Source of the DNA: Adiantum capillus-veneris
Taxonomy: Eukaryota; Streptophyta; Polypodiopsida; Polypodiales; Pteridaceae
Direction: 5' to 3'
Assembly: GCA_014529385.2 (NCBI GenBank)
Contig: CM043968.1
Coordinates: 25,285,513-25,349,512, forward strand
Length of the DNA: 64,000 nt
This document shows positions 11,221-24,200 of this stretch, piece after piece. Both the position numbers and the translations under genes were made by a program. Each line of letters opens with the position of its first letter. Positions within the stretch are counted from its first letter, which is position 1. Under the pieces are notes generated by a model that had not been told where the DNA came from, did not search any database, and was given only the letters and a program-made list of their open reading frames with translations.

Positions 11221-12153
11221 CTACGCTCACATTGCATTTCTTACGAGGTCCAATTTTGAGTCAAAACTTTTCCTAATTTTTGCATCTCTTATTTTCTTAT
11301 CATTGGGAGAAATTTGGACCCAATTTTTGGCCCTGTAAGAAACCTCAACTCAGCATAGAGAGAGGTAATCTTGGAAAATACAAAAGTAGTTCTTTTGAAT
11401 TCTATTTCTCATAGTAAATACGTAAAAGCTTGCTCAATCACTTAAATTCATACTCGTACAAAATGCTTTTTGAGAGCCCAACTTAAGTGTGCACAAAAGT
11501 CAATGTTTGTGAATCTTAATGAGTGAGGTGATGTGCAATGAGAGAAAACACATAAGAGATGTTTTCAAAATACAAAAACAATACCACATATACATCTGAA
11601 ACGTCCAAAAACCTTAGGATAGCACTCTAAAACGCTAAAATCTGACGTCTCTAGCTCAAGATATCGCCTTTTTAAGCGTAGGGTCTCACGAGGTCAGAAC
11701 CAAGCAAATACACACCCAAGAGACCCCTCATGGGCCTCTATTCGATTAGTTCTGACCCCTTCATAGTCTTAAATAGTACCTATTAATTGCTATCAAGCAT
11801 AATCCGTTTGAATTTGAATTTGAATTGCGAGTTGCTCATAAAAAGGTGATTGATGCTTGTGCTAGATGCACACGTACAAGTACCTCATTATATAGGATAG
11901 AAACAACGGGTCATAAAAAGACGCTTAGCACTTGTGCAAGATGTCACTATCAAGCGCCTTACTTTTCTAGTGTCAGTGACAATTTCACCAAAATGGTTTT
12001 CATGAACATTTTCAAAAATGAGAAAAAGGGCTTTTTCTACATAACGTTCACCTTCTTCCTATTGGGTAAGAGCATGCTCTCACTAGAGCTAAAAGGCCCA
12101 AAAATGAACCCATTTCTTTCCTAATGAGTCCTTAAAAATTTGTTAGCTTTCTT
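11221..12153. other. No gene recognised
   Basis: No ORF with a recognisable domain. The 99-aa ORF at 11825-12124 has no supportable homology. The region may belong to the fossil LTR on its left. Confidence 0.4.
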
Positions 12154-12831
12154 TGATAGGAAATATGACGTTGCTAAGTAGATAATTGAGTAGATTACTT
12201 AATGGAGAGAGATAATTTTCACGCACAAGAGATTATAAAGTAGAGAGAGAGAGAGAGAGAGAGTACACACGATATACGTGGTTCACCCAATGGGGGCTAC
12301 GTCCACGAAAAAGCAGCCACTCAATGGCTTTAGTACTTCAAAATAAGAAGTAGGTTACAAAGGGATTATACCCTTTTGGAGCTCCCGCCTTGCTTCACTC
12401 TCACCACCTCACACCCACCTTATTACATCAACTTCACACTATGAAATGTGTGTAGAAATGGCCTCCTTTTATAGGCCAAAAGGATTGCCCTCTCTCATGA
12501 GAGGCAGCCATGTGTAGCCGCCCTTGTGTAGATAAGTCCAAATCGGACCCTCCAATCCGCCCATGTGTGGCCGCCCTTGAGAAGACAAGTCCGCTTTTGA
12601 ATTCAGCCACCGACCAACCAGCCAACTGATCGGTCATTTCCGACCACTTTCCGATCATCATCCGGCCATAATATTCCGACGATGACAATTTTGATTTCCG
12701 GCGAGTGATTTTATTTTTTGGCGAGTTATTTTTCTTCACGCACGATGGCTTCTCCTCATAATGGGGGCCTTACAAATGTGCGTTTTTAACTCAAAAAATT
12801 ACAAAGGGTAAATCAAGCTCCATACTTAACA
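12154..12831 (-). repeat. Diverged solo LTR, same family as S2 (44534-45337), inverted
   Basis: Read on the minus strand, this 678-bp segment matches the whole of solo LTR S2. It begins TGTTAAGTATGGAGC at 12831 and runs to CCTATCA at 12154. It shares the TATA region (CCTATAAAAGGAGG in S2), the CCGATTTGGAC / GGGCGGCCACACATGG block and the GA microsatellite. The flanking 5-mers (TTCTT and TTGTC) do not match well, so it is older than S2 or truncated. Confidence 0.8.
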
Positions 12832-12845
12832 TTGTCCATTATCAT

Positions 12846-13250
12846 TGGCTCCAGTCTCTTCTTGCTTCTTCTTGTTTGAAGCATCTTGAGCAGCCTCTTT
12901 GTGAGACTAAACTCCCAATGTGTCGCATGCATCCGCATTAGTCCTCTTTCCTTCTAGTCCTTAGATATTGGTTAGCTTTCTCCATCATCATTAGCTTCGA
13001 TCTCTTCTTGCTTGTCTCCTTCTTGCTGCTTCTTGTTTGAGGCCTCTTGATCAGCCTCTTTGTAAGATTAAACTCTCAATGTGTCGTCTTCATCTGCATT
13101 AGTCCTTAGAGATTTGTTAGATTTCTCCATCATCAATATCTTTGATCTCTTCTTGCTTATCTCCTACTTGCTTTTTCTTGTTTGAGGCCTCTTGAGCAGC
13201 CTCTTTGTAAGACTAAACTCTCGATGTGTCGCCTTCATTTGTATTAGTCC
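12846..13250 (-). repeat. Tandem repeat with period of about 144 bp, about 3 copies
   Basis: The block GATCTCTTCTTGCTT...GTTTGAGGCCTCTTGA...ACTCTCAATGTGTCG recurs from about 12850, 12999 and 13143. On the minus strand it encodes an acidic, Lys/Glu-rich peptide (KEAAQEASNKKKQ, GDKQEEIKD) with stops, so it may be a decayed repetitive ORF. Confidence 0.75.
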
Positions 13251-13539
13251 TCTTAGCCTCCTCTTTGAACACATCTATCATTTTTGGATCTTTTGGTGTA
13301 TCACTTTTAGGAAGTGAAGAGTCTCTATGTGGGGATAGCGGTGAAGTGCTGAGAAGTGCACGGATGCTTAGACTATCCTCCCTTTATTTTGTCTTAGCCT
13401 ATCTTCAATCACTTTTACCTTTGCTTTTCTCTTTAACTCTCTCTGAGCTTCTCTAGTGCCTCATTTTCCATTTCATCTTTCTCTACTTGTGTTCTCAGAA
13501 GTTCTTCTCTCCTTTCTTGTGTTCTAGTGTAACAACAAT

Positions 13540-14340
13540 AGCCCATTCATGTTGACTTATGGATTTTAACCCCGGTTACCTATCACGTTGGTCACCAACA
13601 AAGAAAATTCAACAAGAGTTCCTCCATAATTATGTGAATATGCTAGACATTTCTCGTTTCACTTGCAACAAGTACAAGACCATGACAAGAAATATGTGAA
13701 TGAAGAGAGTCAAGTAACAAAAATATTTAAAAGCATGTAACAACAATAGTCTGCTCATATTAATGTATGGTTGTCAACTTTGGCCGCATATCACATTGCG
13801 TCTTTCAACATAGAAAATGCAATACTACTTCTCCATGATCGTATGAATATGGTATGTATTTTTCATTGCAACTTGCAACAAACACAAGACTATTATGAGC
13901 GGTATGTGAATGGGAAGAGGCAACCTATTACCGTTGCAAAAGGTGATGATGTTTCCTATGAGTTCTAGAGCATTCAGAAAGTATGAAGACTAAAAAATAC
14001 TAGTTGGTTGTCACCCAAAGTATTATGGAACCTCTCACAATACTCAAGAATGTAGATGAAGTTGCCTACAAGTTATGATTGCTTGCTAACTTATCCATCT
14101 AGTGTTTCATGTGAGTCATTTGCAAAAATGGCTTAGCATTGTGGATACCATGGTTGACACAGGCATGTTACTAGACTTTAACAAACCTATTATTCAATCT
14201 ACAATGACATCTTATAAGAGAACAAGTGCTTGTCAGCTAGAACTAAGGAAGGTTTTGCTTGCTTGGAAAAACATTTTTCTTCTCAAAAATAGATTCCTTC
14301 TTTTTTTTCAAGGAAAAAACTCTTGAATGAGGGGAGGTGG
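13540..14340 (+). pseudogene. F2: 3' end of a degenerate Gypsy integrase
   Basis: Fragments read YYERYVNGKRQPITVAKGD, then a GPY/F-like stretch (YYG.. LTILKNVDEVAYKL), then VFHVSHLQKWLS, the usual C-terminal order of a Gypsy integrase. A short tail with GKNS precedes the purine tract GAGGGGAGGTGG at 14329-14340. Stops and frameshifts interrupt it. Everything upstream of the integrase C-terminus is missing or unrecognisable. Confidence 0.75.
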
Positions 14341-14600
14341 TGTCAAGACACAAGTTCCGTGTACCCAAAGGCCCAGCTAGCAAATAAGGGGCTATCTATA
14401 AGCTTGACTTATATATAGGACGGATGGGTGTGGCGATTTGTCAGTCTCTAGACGATTTGGGGGCTCTGGAAAGCTAATCCGTGAGCTTGACTATCGGAGG
14501 TGGCCTAAACTTTGCACTCACAATCATGTTAATACAGCTGAAGTATTGGGTAGTCAAAAGGCATTATAATGAGTTTTCAACTTCAAGGTTATTGACATGC
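14341..14600 (+). repeat. Putative LTR start of F2
   Basis: TGTCAAGACACAAG follows the F2 purine tract directly. Its first bases resemble the LTR start of E6 (TGTCAGGACACAGG). The right end is unknown; 14600 is only a guess. Confidence 0.4.
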
Positions 14601-15006
14601 AAGAAAAAAGGGATCCATTTGTATGAGAAAAGGATGGAACTATGATGCTAGTTGGCATAAGGGATTTTTTCTTCTACGGAATTACAAGGTAACTTTGACT
14701 GCTAAGTAATAATTGATAATCATGCCCACAAGTTGTGAGATTCTATTTAGGATCATATTTAGGGTTGACTTGGGTTAACTGTTTGTTTCATGGATTTACT
14801 AGTTCTTTGGATGAGGGTATACTAAAAGTAGTGTGTTGTACTACAAAACGGACATGTTAAGAAGAAAATCAAGACATTGCAAGGGTGAGATACCAAAACA
14901 TCATCTTGCAAAGGTGATACATATGATCAAGTGTATCATGAACCCTCCATTTTTTGTCATTCATGTTAGGATCCAAAGAGTACCAAGCTAGATCAAAATA
15001 GTGGTT

Positions 15007-15150
15007 GAGCAATAACAATATCAATGCTATAACCCCATCATATAAGAAGTCACATTAAGTCATAATGCTATAAATCCATGATATAAGAAGTCCAATTAAG
15101 TCATATAACAATATTAATGCTATAATCCCATGATGTAAGAATTCAAATTT
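15007..15150. repeat. Short tandem repeat, about 3 diverged copies
   Basis: The unit AATGCTATAA(T/A)CCCATGATATAAGAAGTC...AATTAAGTCATA recurs about three times with a period of about 45-55 bp. It has no coding potential. Confidence 0.65.
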
Positions 15151-15640
15151 AGCAATGAGAATTCCCTATTGAACGAATTAATCAAATCAAATATGAGTAT
15201 GAAGCCATTGGTGAAACGAGAAATGTAGGATGAGTCAATGTGCTATAAGAGAGTCAACTTAAAACACAAAACTATGAAAAGGATTTAAAGAATAGGTGAC
15301 ATAAGCCATGAATGTGAATAAACTTTGTGACTACACAATGTAAATTACCTATTTTAACCAAGGTAGGATACATTGTGATTATAATTGAACTTCTACAGAT
15401 CAGAGATTTTAGTTTCATGAATGGAAATATATCCCATTAATAATTCCCATACCAAAGCCACACACACAAACTTTGTTTTTCTATAACAACGAAGACAAAC
15501 GTTTGCACGAGAGTCTCTCCTTCCTTTGAGACATGTGCAAGCAAAGATGCGAGACAATGGATTTTTAAAAACATCTTTTCAATAATCACAAGAAGTTTTC
15601 GACAAATTCTCACAATAATTTCCACATTGTGACTTGCCTC

Positions 15641-15795
15641 AACATCAGGAGCTTCTGTGAGGGAGGCACCACATACCTAGCTAAGTACAATTGGGGGTAG
15701 GGGACCGCCGGCCCGATGGGGGGGCCGGTGGTCCCTTGCCCCCAATCGTACCTAGCTAGGTATGTGGCACCTCTCAAGCAGAAGCTCATGATGTT
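15641..15795. repeat. 74-bp-arm hairpin
   Basis: Arms 15641-15714 and 15722-15795 are imperfect reverse complements around a 7-nt loop (GATGGGG). The stem includes CACATACCTAGCTA and GGGACC(G/A)CCGGCCC. The GC-rich tip contrasts with AT-rich surroundings. No flanking duplication was found. It could be a foldback/MITE fragment or a small-RNA-type hairpin; nothing here decides between them. Confidence 0.8.
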
Positions 15796-15799
15796 ATGC

Positions 15800-17120
15800 A
15801 TTGTATGAAAAACAATGAAAAAGACTCTGTTTGCCTACATGAGAAAATTTCTAAACTTCTTGTGAATAGTGTGACTGTGACATCTCTCCTGGCCTTCTGT
15901 TATATAAGCAAGCAAGCATTGTGTTTGCAAAAGTTGAAGGGAGAGAGATTTCCTACATACTACAATACTTGAGATATGTCATGACATCATTAATGATGAG
16001 TTTTAAGTAATGGGTATAGATATTTTGCATAACCTGTGTGAGTTGACCACGTGAATTTTCACCTCTTTTGGCAAACTCTCTACTTCTGCCTTCTACTAAT
16101 AAAGCCAAAGCATTAACCTTTTATGTTTATATGGGCATGTTCTTTGTTCAAACAAAAAATTATCAAAAGTATATTAAACCTAAATTGTTGCACCAAGGCC
16201 AACCAAGTAAGACCAGTTGATCTTAATGTACCATTAGTAGGTTGTAGACAAGCATATTACATTCTTTTCTTAGTACACTTATTTGGCAAATTTTTAACAA
16301 TCATGCAAAACAAAAATTTGAAAGCCCTAAACTTATTAGATGTTACTAATTAAAAAAACCTGAAAATTTTTGTGTTCCCCAAATTTAAGACTATAGATCA
16401 TAACTTTGAACTTAGTTGTCTACATATTTCAAGGAGGTTATGGAGGCTTCATTCCGAACATTATGAAGCAATGCAGATGACAAGAAAATTCAAGAAATTT
16501 CCATTCTTCCATGTGCTATTACCAAAGCTTGCGAGACATTGGCAAGGTTATCTTCTATCGAATTTCGATAGTCATTTTTCAAAGTATTGGAAAAACAAAA
16601 GAAACTTTCATTTTGGTGTGAAAAATTCTATTACAACAACTCTCGTCTCCACAATTTCAAAAATAAAAATCCTTTCAAAACATCTCAAATGCGTAAGTGA
16701 AGGATGGTACAAAAAATGAGAAGCCCCATGAAAGTGGAAGTTAAAAGACTTTGCATATCCATAAAAGGAGTTGGTCAAGCGTGCATTAAAATAATACTTA
16801 TGTTTCCTTTTTTTTTAAGCATAATTTTCTTTTTGGTTTGCCAATGGCAAAGGCCTTGGTGTTTGGTTAGGCTTCTTTTTAACTTTGCAGATAAGGCAAT
16901 GATGGGTTTAAGTGGATACTTTCAATTTGTTTTCGCTTTAGTGCTAAATCTTGAAATTGACCAAGATCTTTCTTTTTGCCTTGTCACCGAACTTGCTTCC
17001 CTCACATTTTTAGCCATAACTTAAGACCTACACAGTTTCCCCTCCCAACCACAGTGTGGGCTCTCCATTGCAACTCTCATCACCACAATTTTAGAGCATC
17101 GAGAATCAATTCTTTTTGTA
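15800..17120. other. No gene recognised
   Basis: Two overlapping ORFs (115 aa at 16372-16719 and 106 aa at 16704-17024) have no recognisable domain and unremarkable composition. No repeat was seen. Confidence 0.45.
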
Positions 17121-17147
17121 TCACACACACACACACACACACACACT
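17121..17147. repeat. (CA)n microsatellite
   Basis: Thirteen or so CA dinucleotides in a row. Confidence 0.9.
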
Positions 17148-17174
17148 TTTGAAATACACTTTTTGATTTGTTTA

Positions 17175-17534
17175 TTTTAAAAAAACAATTACCAAAATAT
17201 CCCTCTAATTTGTGGGAATTCCCAAAATACCTGTCATAAATGTCCAAAATGCCCTTCAAACTTTCCAAAATACCCTTGGTTATGAGATTAAATTTCTCCA
17301 AAAATAAAAAAACGACGAATTGTGTATCAATACAAGGCGCTAAAACTTGAATGAGTTGGTTATGTAGGCTTTGGAGATGAATTGCTTCGTTGTTTTTAAA
17401 CATAATTGCCTTCTTTGCGAGGTAATTTGTGACATTGCATGCTAAGCACTTCAAAATGGAGCTCAATTGTAACATTTTGGGAATTTCCACAAATTAGAGG
17501 GGTACCTTTTGGTTATTTTCCCTTATTTTTAAGC
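17175..17534. mobile_element. MITE-like element with terminal inverted repeats
   Basis: About 55 bp at 17175-17230 (AACAATTACCAAAATATCCC, then CTCTAATTTGTGGGAATTCC) is matched in inverted orientation by 17474-17534. The roughly 360-bp unit has no transposase. The outermost ends are diverged, so exact termini and target duplication cannot be given. A non-autonomous DNA transposon is the likeliest reading. Confidence 0.6.
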
Positions 17535-18250
17535 AAACCATCTTAAATTCTTAAACATTTCTTATGCTTGACCTTCACCTTTCCTTCAATATATTCTTCT
17601 ATATAGAGTTCCCTTGCACTATTGAATTATAGCATTTGAAAAATGGTAATAAAAAATCATCAATGTTTATAACCACATTACCTAGCCTTTTCAATCCCCA
17701 AAAGGAGCTAACCCATTTTGCAAAATATCCAAAAGTCGATAAAGAAGTTCTCAAATATTATAAGCCTTGTTGTAGATTTGAGACTATCATTTGGTGCATG
17801 AAAGGGGGGTTTGCATAGTCAAATTGCTTCTATGTTGCTTGGTTTAGAAGATATTATAGCTTGCTATACATGTATGGTTGAAGAATGAGTGTATACATCT
17901 TTGGTGGAAAGGAGTGTACAATCTATAGATTTCATAAGCATTTCAAAATGCTAAAGAAACTACCAAATAATAAAAGTCTGTATACATCAATCTCACCATG
18001 CCATATTCAATCCAACTGGGGTTCGTCGATCATCTATCATGTTGTTCTAACCCAATTGCGCCAACTCCTCGGAACTGTAAAACTCGTGGTATTATAAGTT
18101 TGTAAATATTTCAATCACGCAATGCTTCACATGCAAAAGTCAAATGTATGCTTGACTCCATTCTTCACTAAGGCTTGTTTTAGAAAACCAATGAAGTGAT
18201 CCCTTGCCCCCATGAGCCTTCCCAATCCATAAAACATAACCTTACCTAAA
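17535..18250. other. 3' flank of the kinase gene; no other gene seen
   Basis: AT-rich sequence downstream of the kinase stop codon (minus strand). It will contain the 3' UTR and poly(A) site, which I cannot place. Confidence 0.5.
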
Positions 18251-21200
18251 TTAAAATTTTGACAAACAAATGCTACCTGTGGACACCCTTTTGCTGCTGG
18301 TTTGAAGCATCTGCAACTTGCTTGCAGACTGATGCAAGTCCTCGCGCGAATGACTCCACACTAGAGCTTGAGGAGTGGTATCAACAATAGCATTTTCTTG
18401 CATAGCCTCATTCGAAAACTCATAATAGTCTCCCTCTAAGATTCGGAGAACCTGCGAAGTGAAGGTTACTTTGAATCAGAACAATGAAATTAGAACCACC
18501 AAAAAGTAGCCCATAATCTTACAGTTAAAAATGACACAGCCTATTAACGTATAGCACCGTAGTAGTGAAAATCCAAAAATTAAGATTGGTAGCATAGAAG
18601 GGATTGTTAATAGACTAGACCCTTGCTGTTGGGTAAGCCCGAAGTTTTTTCTTTGTGTGAATCCTCTCTTAGCCATGTATGTCATGATCCATGAGGGAAG
18701 CCTAAGACATTATCTCTAAATGGGTCAAGCTTGCAACTCTTTGTATGGCATACCTGCTTTAAGGCCCTTGAATAATGGAACTCTCGATCTTTACATGCAC
18801 AAAAGTATTCAGCTCTCTCTTCTTCTCTCTATGGCTCTTCTACGCCTGATCCACCATAGCTTTTCTCCATCACTTGCAGTTAACTAGGGCTGAAACTATG
18901 CTCACGTGCATGCTCCTCCCCAAATCTAGATCAGTATTTGTTTGCATAAGTAATCATTCAGGCTCATTTTGCCTCCATTCCCACTACAATCAGCATTCTG
19001 TAGGCAATTCTGTCCTTCTATATAGATTTTTTTGACAATGCAAATGTTTGGAAAACATGCACTTTGTAGTCTTCTATTGGTTCTGCTATCTAATAAGGTA
19101 TTTAGGCGACAAAAGGTTTTCAAATCCCAAAACCACGGAAGGAGAAGAGAATAAACCTGACTCATGCCAGGTCGAGCTTGAGGGTCCTTTTTTATGCAGA
19201 GAGAAGCCGCTTTGACCATCATGTCTAACTCGAGCACATCCAATGACTCTGCAATTCTCTCATCTACAAGCTCGTGAATTCGATGATGTAGGAGCTTTTG
19301 CCTTGCCTTCAGATTGAACAAATGATTTGAGTCAGCGAAGTATCATATAGAGAAGGTAGAAGCTACAATAAACAACAGACTCACCCATTCTACCAGAGAG
19401 ATCTCATCCTTTGGTCGTTTGAAGTCAATTGCCTTGCTCCCACTTATCAGCTGCAAAAGTACAATACCAAAAGAGTAGACATCTGTTTTGGATGTTACCT
19501 GGCCGCACTCCACGTACTCCGGAGCCAAGAACCTACAAGCACCATAATTCAAATCCAAATTTCTTCTTTCTTTCTCCTTTGAATGTTAAAAAATTTATAG
19601 CGTAAAATTGTCCTCTTTGCTATTGCAGGCACAAGCTGAGCGTGGGTAAGTGAGATATTCATGGATCCTGCGACTTTGATATTCGCATAAAAAAGACACC
19701 CAAATAGCCGCACTTACCCTAGTGCACCCACAACTTGAGTCTCAACTGGAGTATCTACATCTATATTCATCTTTGCAAGCCCAAAGTCGCCAACCTTCAA
19801 ACAATCTTAAAAATTCAGATACAGGATAAATGCATTTTGTGGTAGGAAGTAAAAAGCACATACCATTGGCTCAAAATCATGGGTAAGGAGTATATTGTTT
19901 GGTCTCATATCCCGATGCACAATGCAACCAACACGGCATTCCTCGTGAAGGTACCGCAAACCTCTGGCAGCTCCAATAGCAATCTTGTGACGTGCTGGCC
20001 ACTGCAGAACACTACCACTATGCCCTGCATTCAAGAAAAGGATCCCTATAATCCATCCTGAAAGAATAGCTCTTATTTTAACAATCTGCCTAACTTCACC
20101 CTCTCTTGCCTCATGATATGATGTATCATAGTGTTCTATTTTCTTAGCTCAAGCGTTTAACTTCAAACATAATCTTTATGCGAATGAACTTTCCCAACCT
20201 GCAAATAAACATGTATATACAATCCTACATGAATCTAGGATAAGACCAGATTCACCCTTAAAGAGAAATGCAAGATGTAGGCTACACCTTAAAATACTAA
20301 TTTGTGGCAACTCCAAGATTTCACCTGATCAACTAATTAGCCTCGTGAAAGTATTATGTGTGTGGAGCTTTTCAAAAAGCCTTATCATTTGTAACAACGT
20401 TTGTTCCTACTTTGATAGTATAAAATTGTCGAAATTAAAAGCTCTTTGTGCATATAATTGCCATATGTTAATAAACTATTATGATAGTCACACCTTTGAA
20501 AAGGAAACCCACAAAACTGTATTCGATTGAGAAAATAGAAAAAATTAATTAGAGGAAATTAAGTATATTAGGAATTCTCATGATAAATAAGATAGACAAG
20601 AGGTCAATTAGAATATTTAGCTTAATTTCTATTTATTAGAAATAGCCTTAGGTAGCCTAATGATTCGATTGTTAATTATTAATTATTGTTACAAAATTTA
20701 GTCAATGTCTATTTATCTTAAGATGATTATCATCTTATTCTAATCTTAAAATTCCACTATTTTTTATAATTATGTAGAAAATGTATTAGAAAGAATCTAT
20801 AATAATAAACCCCCATTGTTCGAGCTGACAATAATCTTAAAAAATTAATCTCATAATTTTCTAGGCTATTTTTCTAACCTTTTAATTGTTCCCAATTTTT
20901 TACCAAAATTGGGCAAAATAATGAAGAAATCATAGCCAAAATTTATCCAAAAAATTCAGCCTAACCTTGTCCAAATCCTATAAACTGCACCGAAAAGCTT
21001 GATTTGGTATGAAGAAATGCAGTCTTACCTGAAAGATGCTGGTCAAGGGATCCATTACAGACATATTCATACACGAGTAACCGATCACTGGTGCCTCCTA
21101 CGCCATAACCAAGTAGCCTGACCAGATTCCTATGTTGGGCACAGCTCAAAGCCTCAACTTCTGTCACAAATTGTACATCACTTTGTAAAGTTGTAGTTTT

Positions 21201-24200
21201 AAGTTTCTTGACAGCAACAGTTTGTCCTTCAGGTAAAGTTCCTCTGTACACAAAGCTAAAACCTCCTTCAGCAATCAGATTTTCAGATGCGAAGTTGTTC
21301 GTTGCAGACTTGAGTTCCAGCCAGTCATAAACACGAGGAGTCCTTCCAAGCTCCATTGATCTAAGTTTGCAGATAGAGCATAATGGTGGGGCTTGTGATT
21401 GGTGCTTCACCAGAACATCTCCTGCATATACCATTGGTTTTGCAGATTTTGATTTCGTTTCATTGTCATCCACCACAGAAACAACGTTCTCTGGTGGATC
21501 GACCTCCTCCTCTCTGAGGGAAGCTTGAACTTGAGAATGCACGAGCCTGCTATCTGCCCCTATCTTGCCTGAATCTGCAGCAGTTTGATGATCATGGGCT
21601 CTCATCAGTTCATTTAGTTGGGGAAAATTTCTTCTTGGATGCACAGAAATGATTTCTTTCTCCAAACATTCAGATGGCCTATGGGGATCAGAAGAGTACG
21701 AGGTCAAGGGAGCATTGTTGTCTGCATTTGCGGGTTCCGTAGTAGCCTTAATGTTAGAAGATAGGACTACATCCTCAGGTGGTGATTTTGATTCCTCATT
21801 AGTGACAGCTTGATCTGTAGAGCTCTCTCCTCTTGATGGACTCGGCTCGTTCTCATTTGCAGAAGACCATATTGGCAAAATACCATCAGGGGAGCTCCGC
21901 ATAAACAGGTCAATATAAGAGCTTTCTCCTGAATGAGAGGCTGAGGAAGCTACAGATTGGGCATCAGACTCTGGTGAAAGATTACCCATGTCCTGTAAGT
22001 CTCGATCTGCATAAAATTTATGTCCGTAAAGGTATGTCAAACTTATGCACACCCATCATTAACAAATATAAATCTTCAGTGCAAATGCTACCCAGGAAAA
22101 GATAAACGAGTAAATATGCATAATTGTCGACCCAAGATAATCGGCATATAAAATAACATTCCAATCACGTAGCCAAGGCCTCAGCAGGAGTACAAGGCCA
22201 ATTGGATGTATCATCACATGATCAAGAAAGGAAAAAATTGAAGTTTCACTCGCCAGGAAGGGAAGAGTTTCTCGCAAGCAAGTAACACTCAAATATACAT
22301 GACATGATGGCATTGTAGCAATGTACTGTCCAGTGTGTCACACACAAAATATACAGTGCAGAAGCCAATGCAAATTCCTTATTCCTCATCTATGCATGGA
22401 GCTAGATTTCAAGTCCTTAGGAATACATCATCTCATGTTGCATACAATATTTGTCATGACATGTTATTTCACACCCATGCTCTTTCAATTTGTTGTCAAT
22501 GGCTCATGTTGTCACAAAATGGTGACGTGGCTAACCCCGGACACACACTATACGGCAGACACGTGGCAGCCCGGAAAATGCGGAGCAAAATACGCTGGCA
22601 GGCTGACATGGCCAATTGTATGGAAATCCGCTTTTTGCGCTGACTGCTGATGACGTGGCAGTGTACGGATTCCCTGAAATTGCGCTGGCTGTTTTTTATG
22701 GCAGCTTTTGGGCCCAGTTGCTTTTGAATGTTAAAAGCTTTTCAGTTACTGCTTTTGGGGCTCTGCTTTTGGGCATCCCTTGGTTCTATAAAATAGTGGG
22801 CAGGGCCTCACTTCTGAGAGCATCTGGACGCAGAGTCTGAGAGTGAGCACCTACCCACTCTCTTGTACTTTGAACACAGATAAATACAAAAAGAAATACC
22901 GAAAGGGGTGTCAGTCTTTGGGGCCAATATCTCTAGGCACGGAACTACGCCGGGCGGTGTCGACTCAAGTGTGAATTGTGAACTGTTTTGAAGTGAATCT
23001 CTACGATGTCGCGGTAGAATCTTGACTTGGGGTGTCCAAGGTTGTTACAGTGGTATCAGAGCACGCCCGATTTCTCTTCTACCGGGAAATCCGATCCTTT
23101 TCTCACGACACTTGTGGATTCCAACAGAAATCAATCGACTTCTTCTGCATCTGCGACGAATGCGGGAGGAGATCACGAAAAGATTCTCATGAGAAATCAA
23201 AGGAAGAGTACGGCACACCTTGGCCTACTCAGTCTGAGATTGAAGAGATGGAACGTCGACAATTGGTTGACAAGGCAACAAAGCAGATGATTAAAATTGC
23301 GAAGGATCCAAAATTTGCAAAATTTTTGACCCAGCAATCCCTCGTAGAAGTGCACACCCAATGGCAGAAGGCCACAGAGCCACCCATCAAACCGGCACTC
23401 AAGAAACCTCCTTCTCCGAGGATGTTTATAGAGCAAGAATTACAAAATGTGGTTCAGACACAAAGCTTTTGGACGCAAACAATAAAGCCAAAAAGCATAA
23501 GAAAGGAACTGACTTCTCGGGTTATTTGGGTCGTCAATCTACTTTTGCATTGGCAAGAAAGCAGAAGAAGCGTGTACGATTTGAAGGACTACCCAATTCT
23601 TCTTCATCTTCTTCTTCTTACAGTTCTTCTAGCTCTTTTGACTCAAGCGAAGAAGACAGGAAAGGGAAAAAGCGAAGCAAAAAGCAAAGCTTCGGAAAGG
23701 GCAAGAAAAAGGCAAAGAAGCCTAAATTTTGTCCAGTTTTTAACAGTTCTACAAAGGACTCATCCTCAGACAGTTCGGACTCTGACGATCACATGTTTTA
23801 CACAAAGAAGAAGCATTTTTATAAAGCCAACCAATATGATTTCCTCGAAGATAAAAGCAAGAAAGTAAGAGAATTCAAAGAAGGTGGACAGTCAATTAAG
23901 TTTGACTCTTTTTCTGGATTTCGAGATGCTCCGAGGGCTTTGGCCTTCATACAACAGTTTGACATAGCTTTCTCTGGAGGGCATTACTCAGAGCACTCCA
24001 AGATTCGGAGGGCTACATCTTTCTTCAAGGGAAATGCTCGAACATGGTGGTCCACCCTTCTACTGAGAAAGGAAGCTCCAGTTAAATGGTTGAAATTCAA
24101 AAGGCTTTTTATTTCTTCTTGGCTGACTCGAGAGTACGAATGAGATATACGAACTGCTTGGAATCATCTTCGGATGATCAAGGGAGATTCTCTGGACGCT

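Noticed and set aside
16372-17024. Two adjacent ORFs of 115 and 106 aa as a possible small gene
   Set aside because: No domain, no splice or codon support, and different frames; chance ORFs cannot be excluded.
20345-20530. 61-aa plus-strand ORF inside kinase intron 7
   Set aside because: Short, no domain, AT-rich intron sequence.
22059-22313. 84-aa minus-strand ORF between the intron 6 acceptor and E1
   Set aside because: It lies in the original intron sequence, is not in frame with the exon, and shows no domain.
23051-23063. TGGTATCAGAGC sites (also 26678, 37512, 56706, 1703) as possible tRNA gene pieces
   Set aside because: They are 12-13-nt primer-binding sites next to LTR ends. No cloverleaf can be drawn around them.
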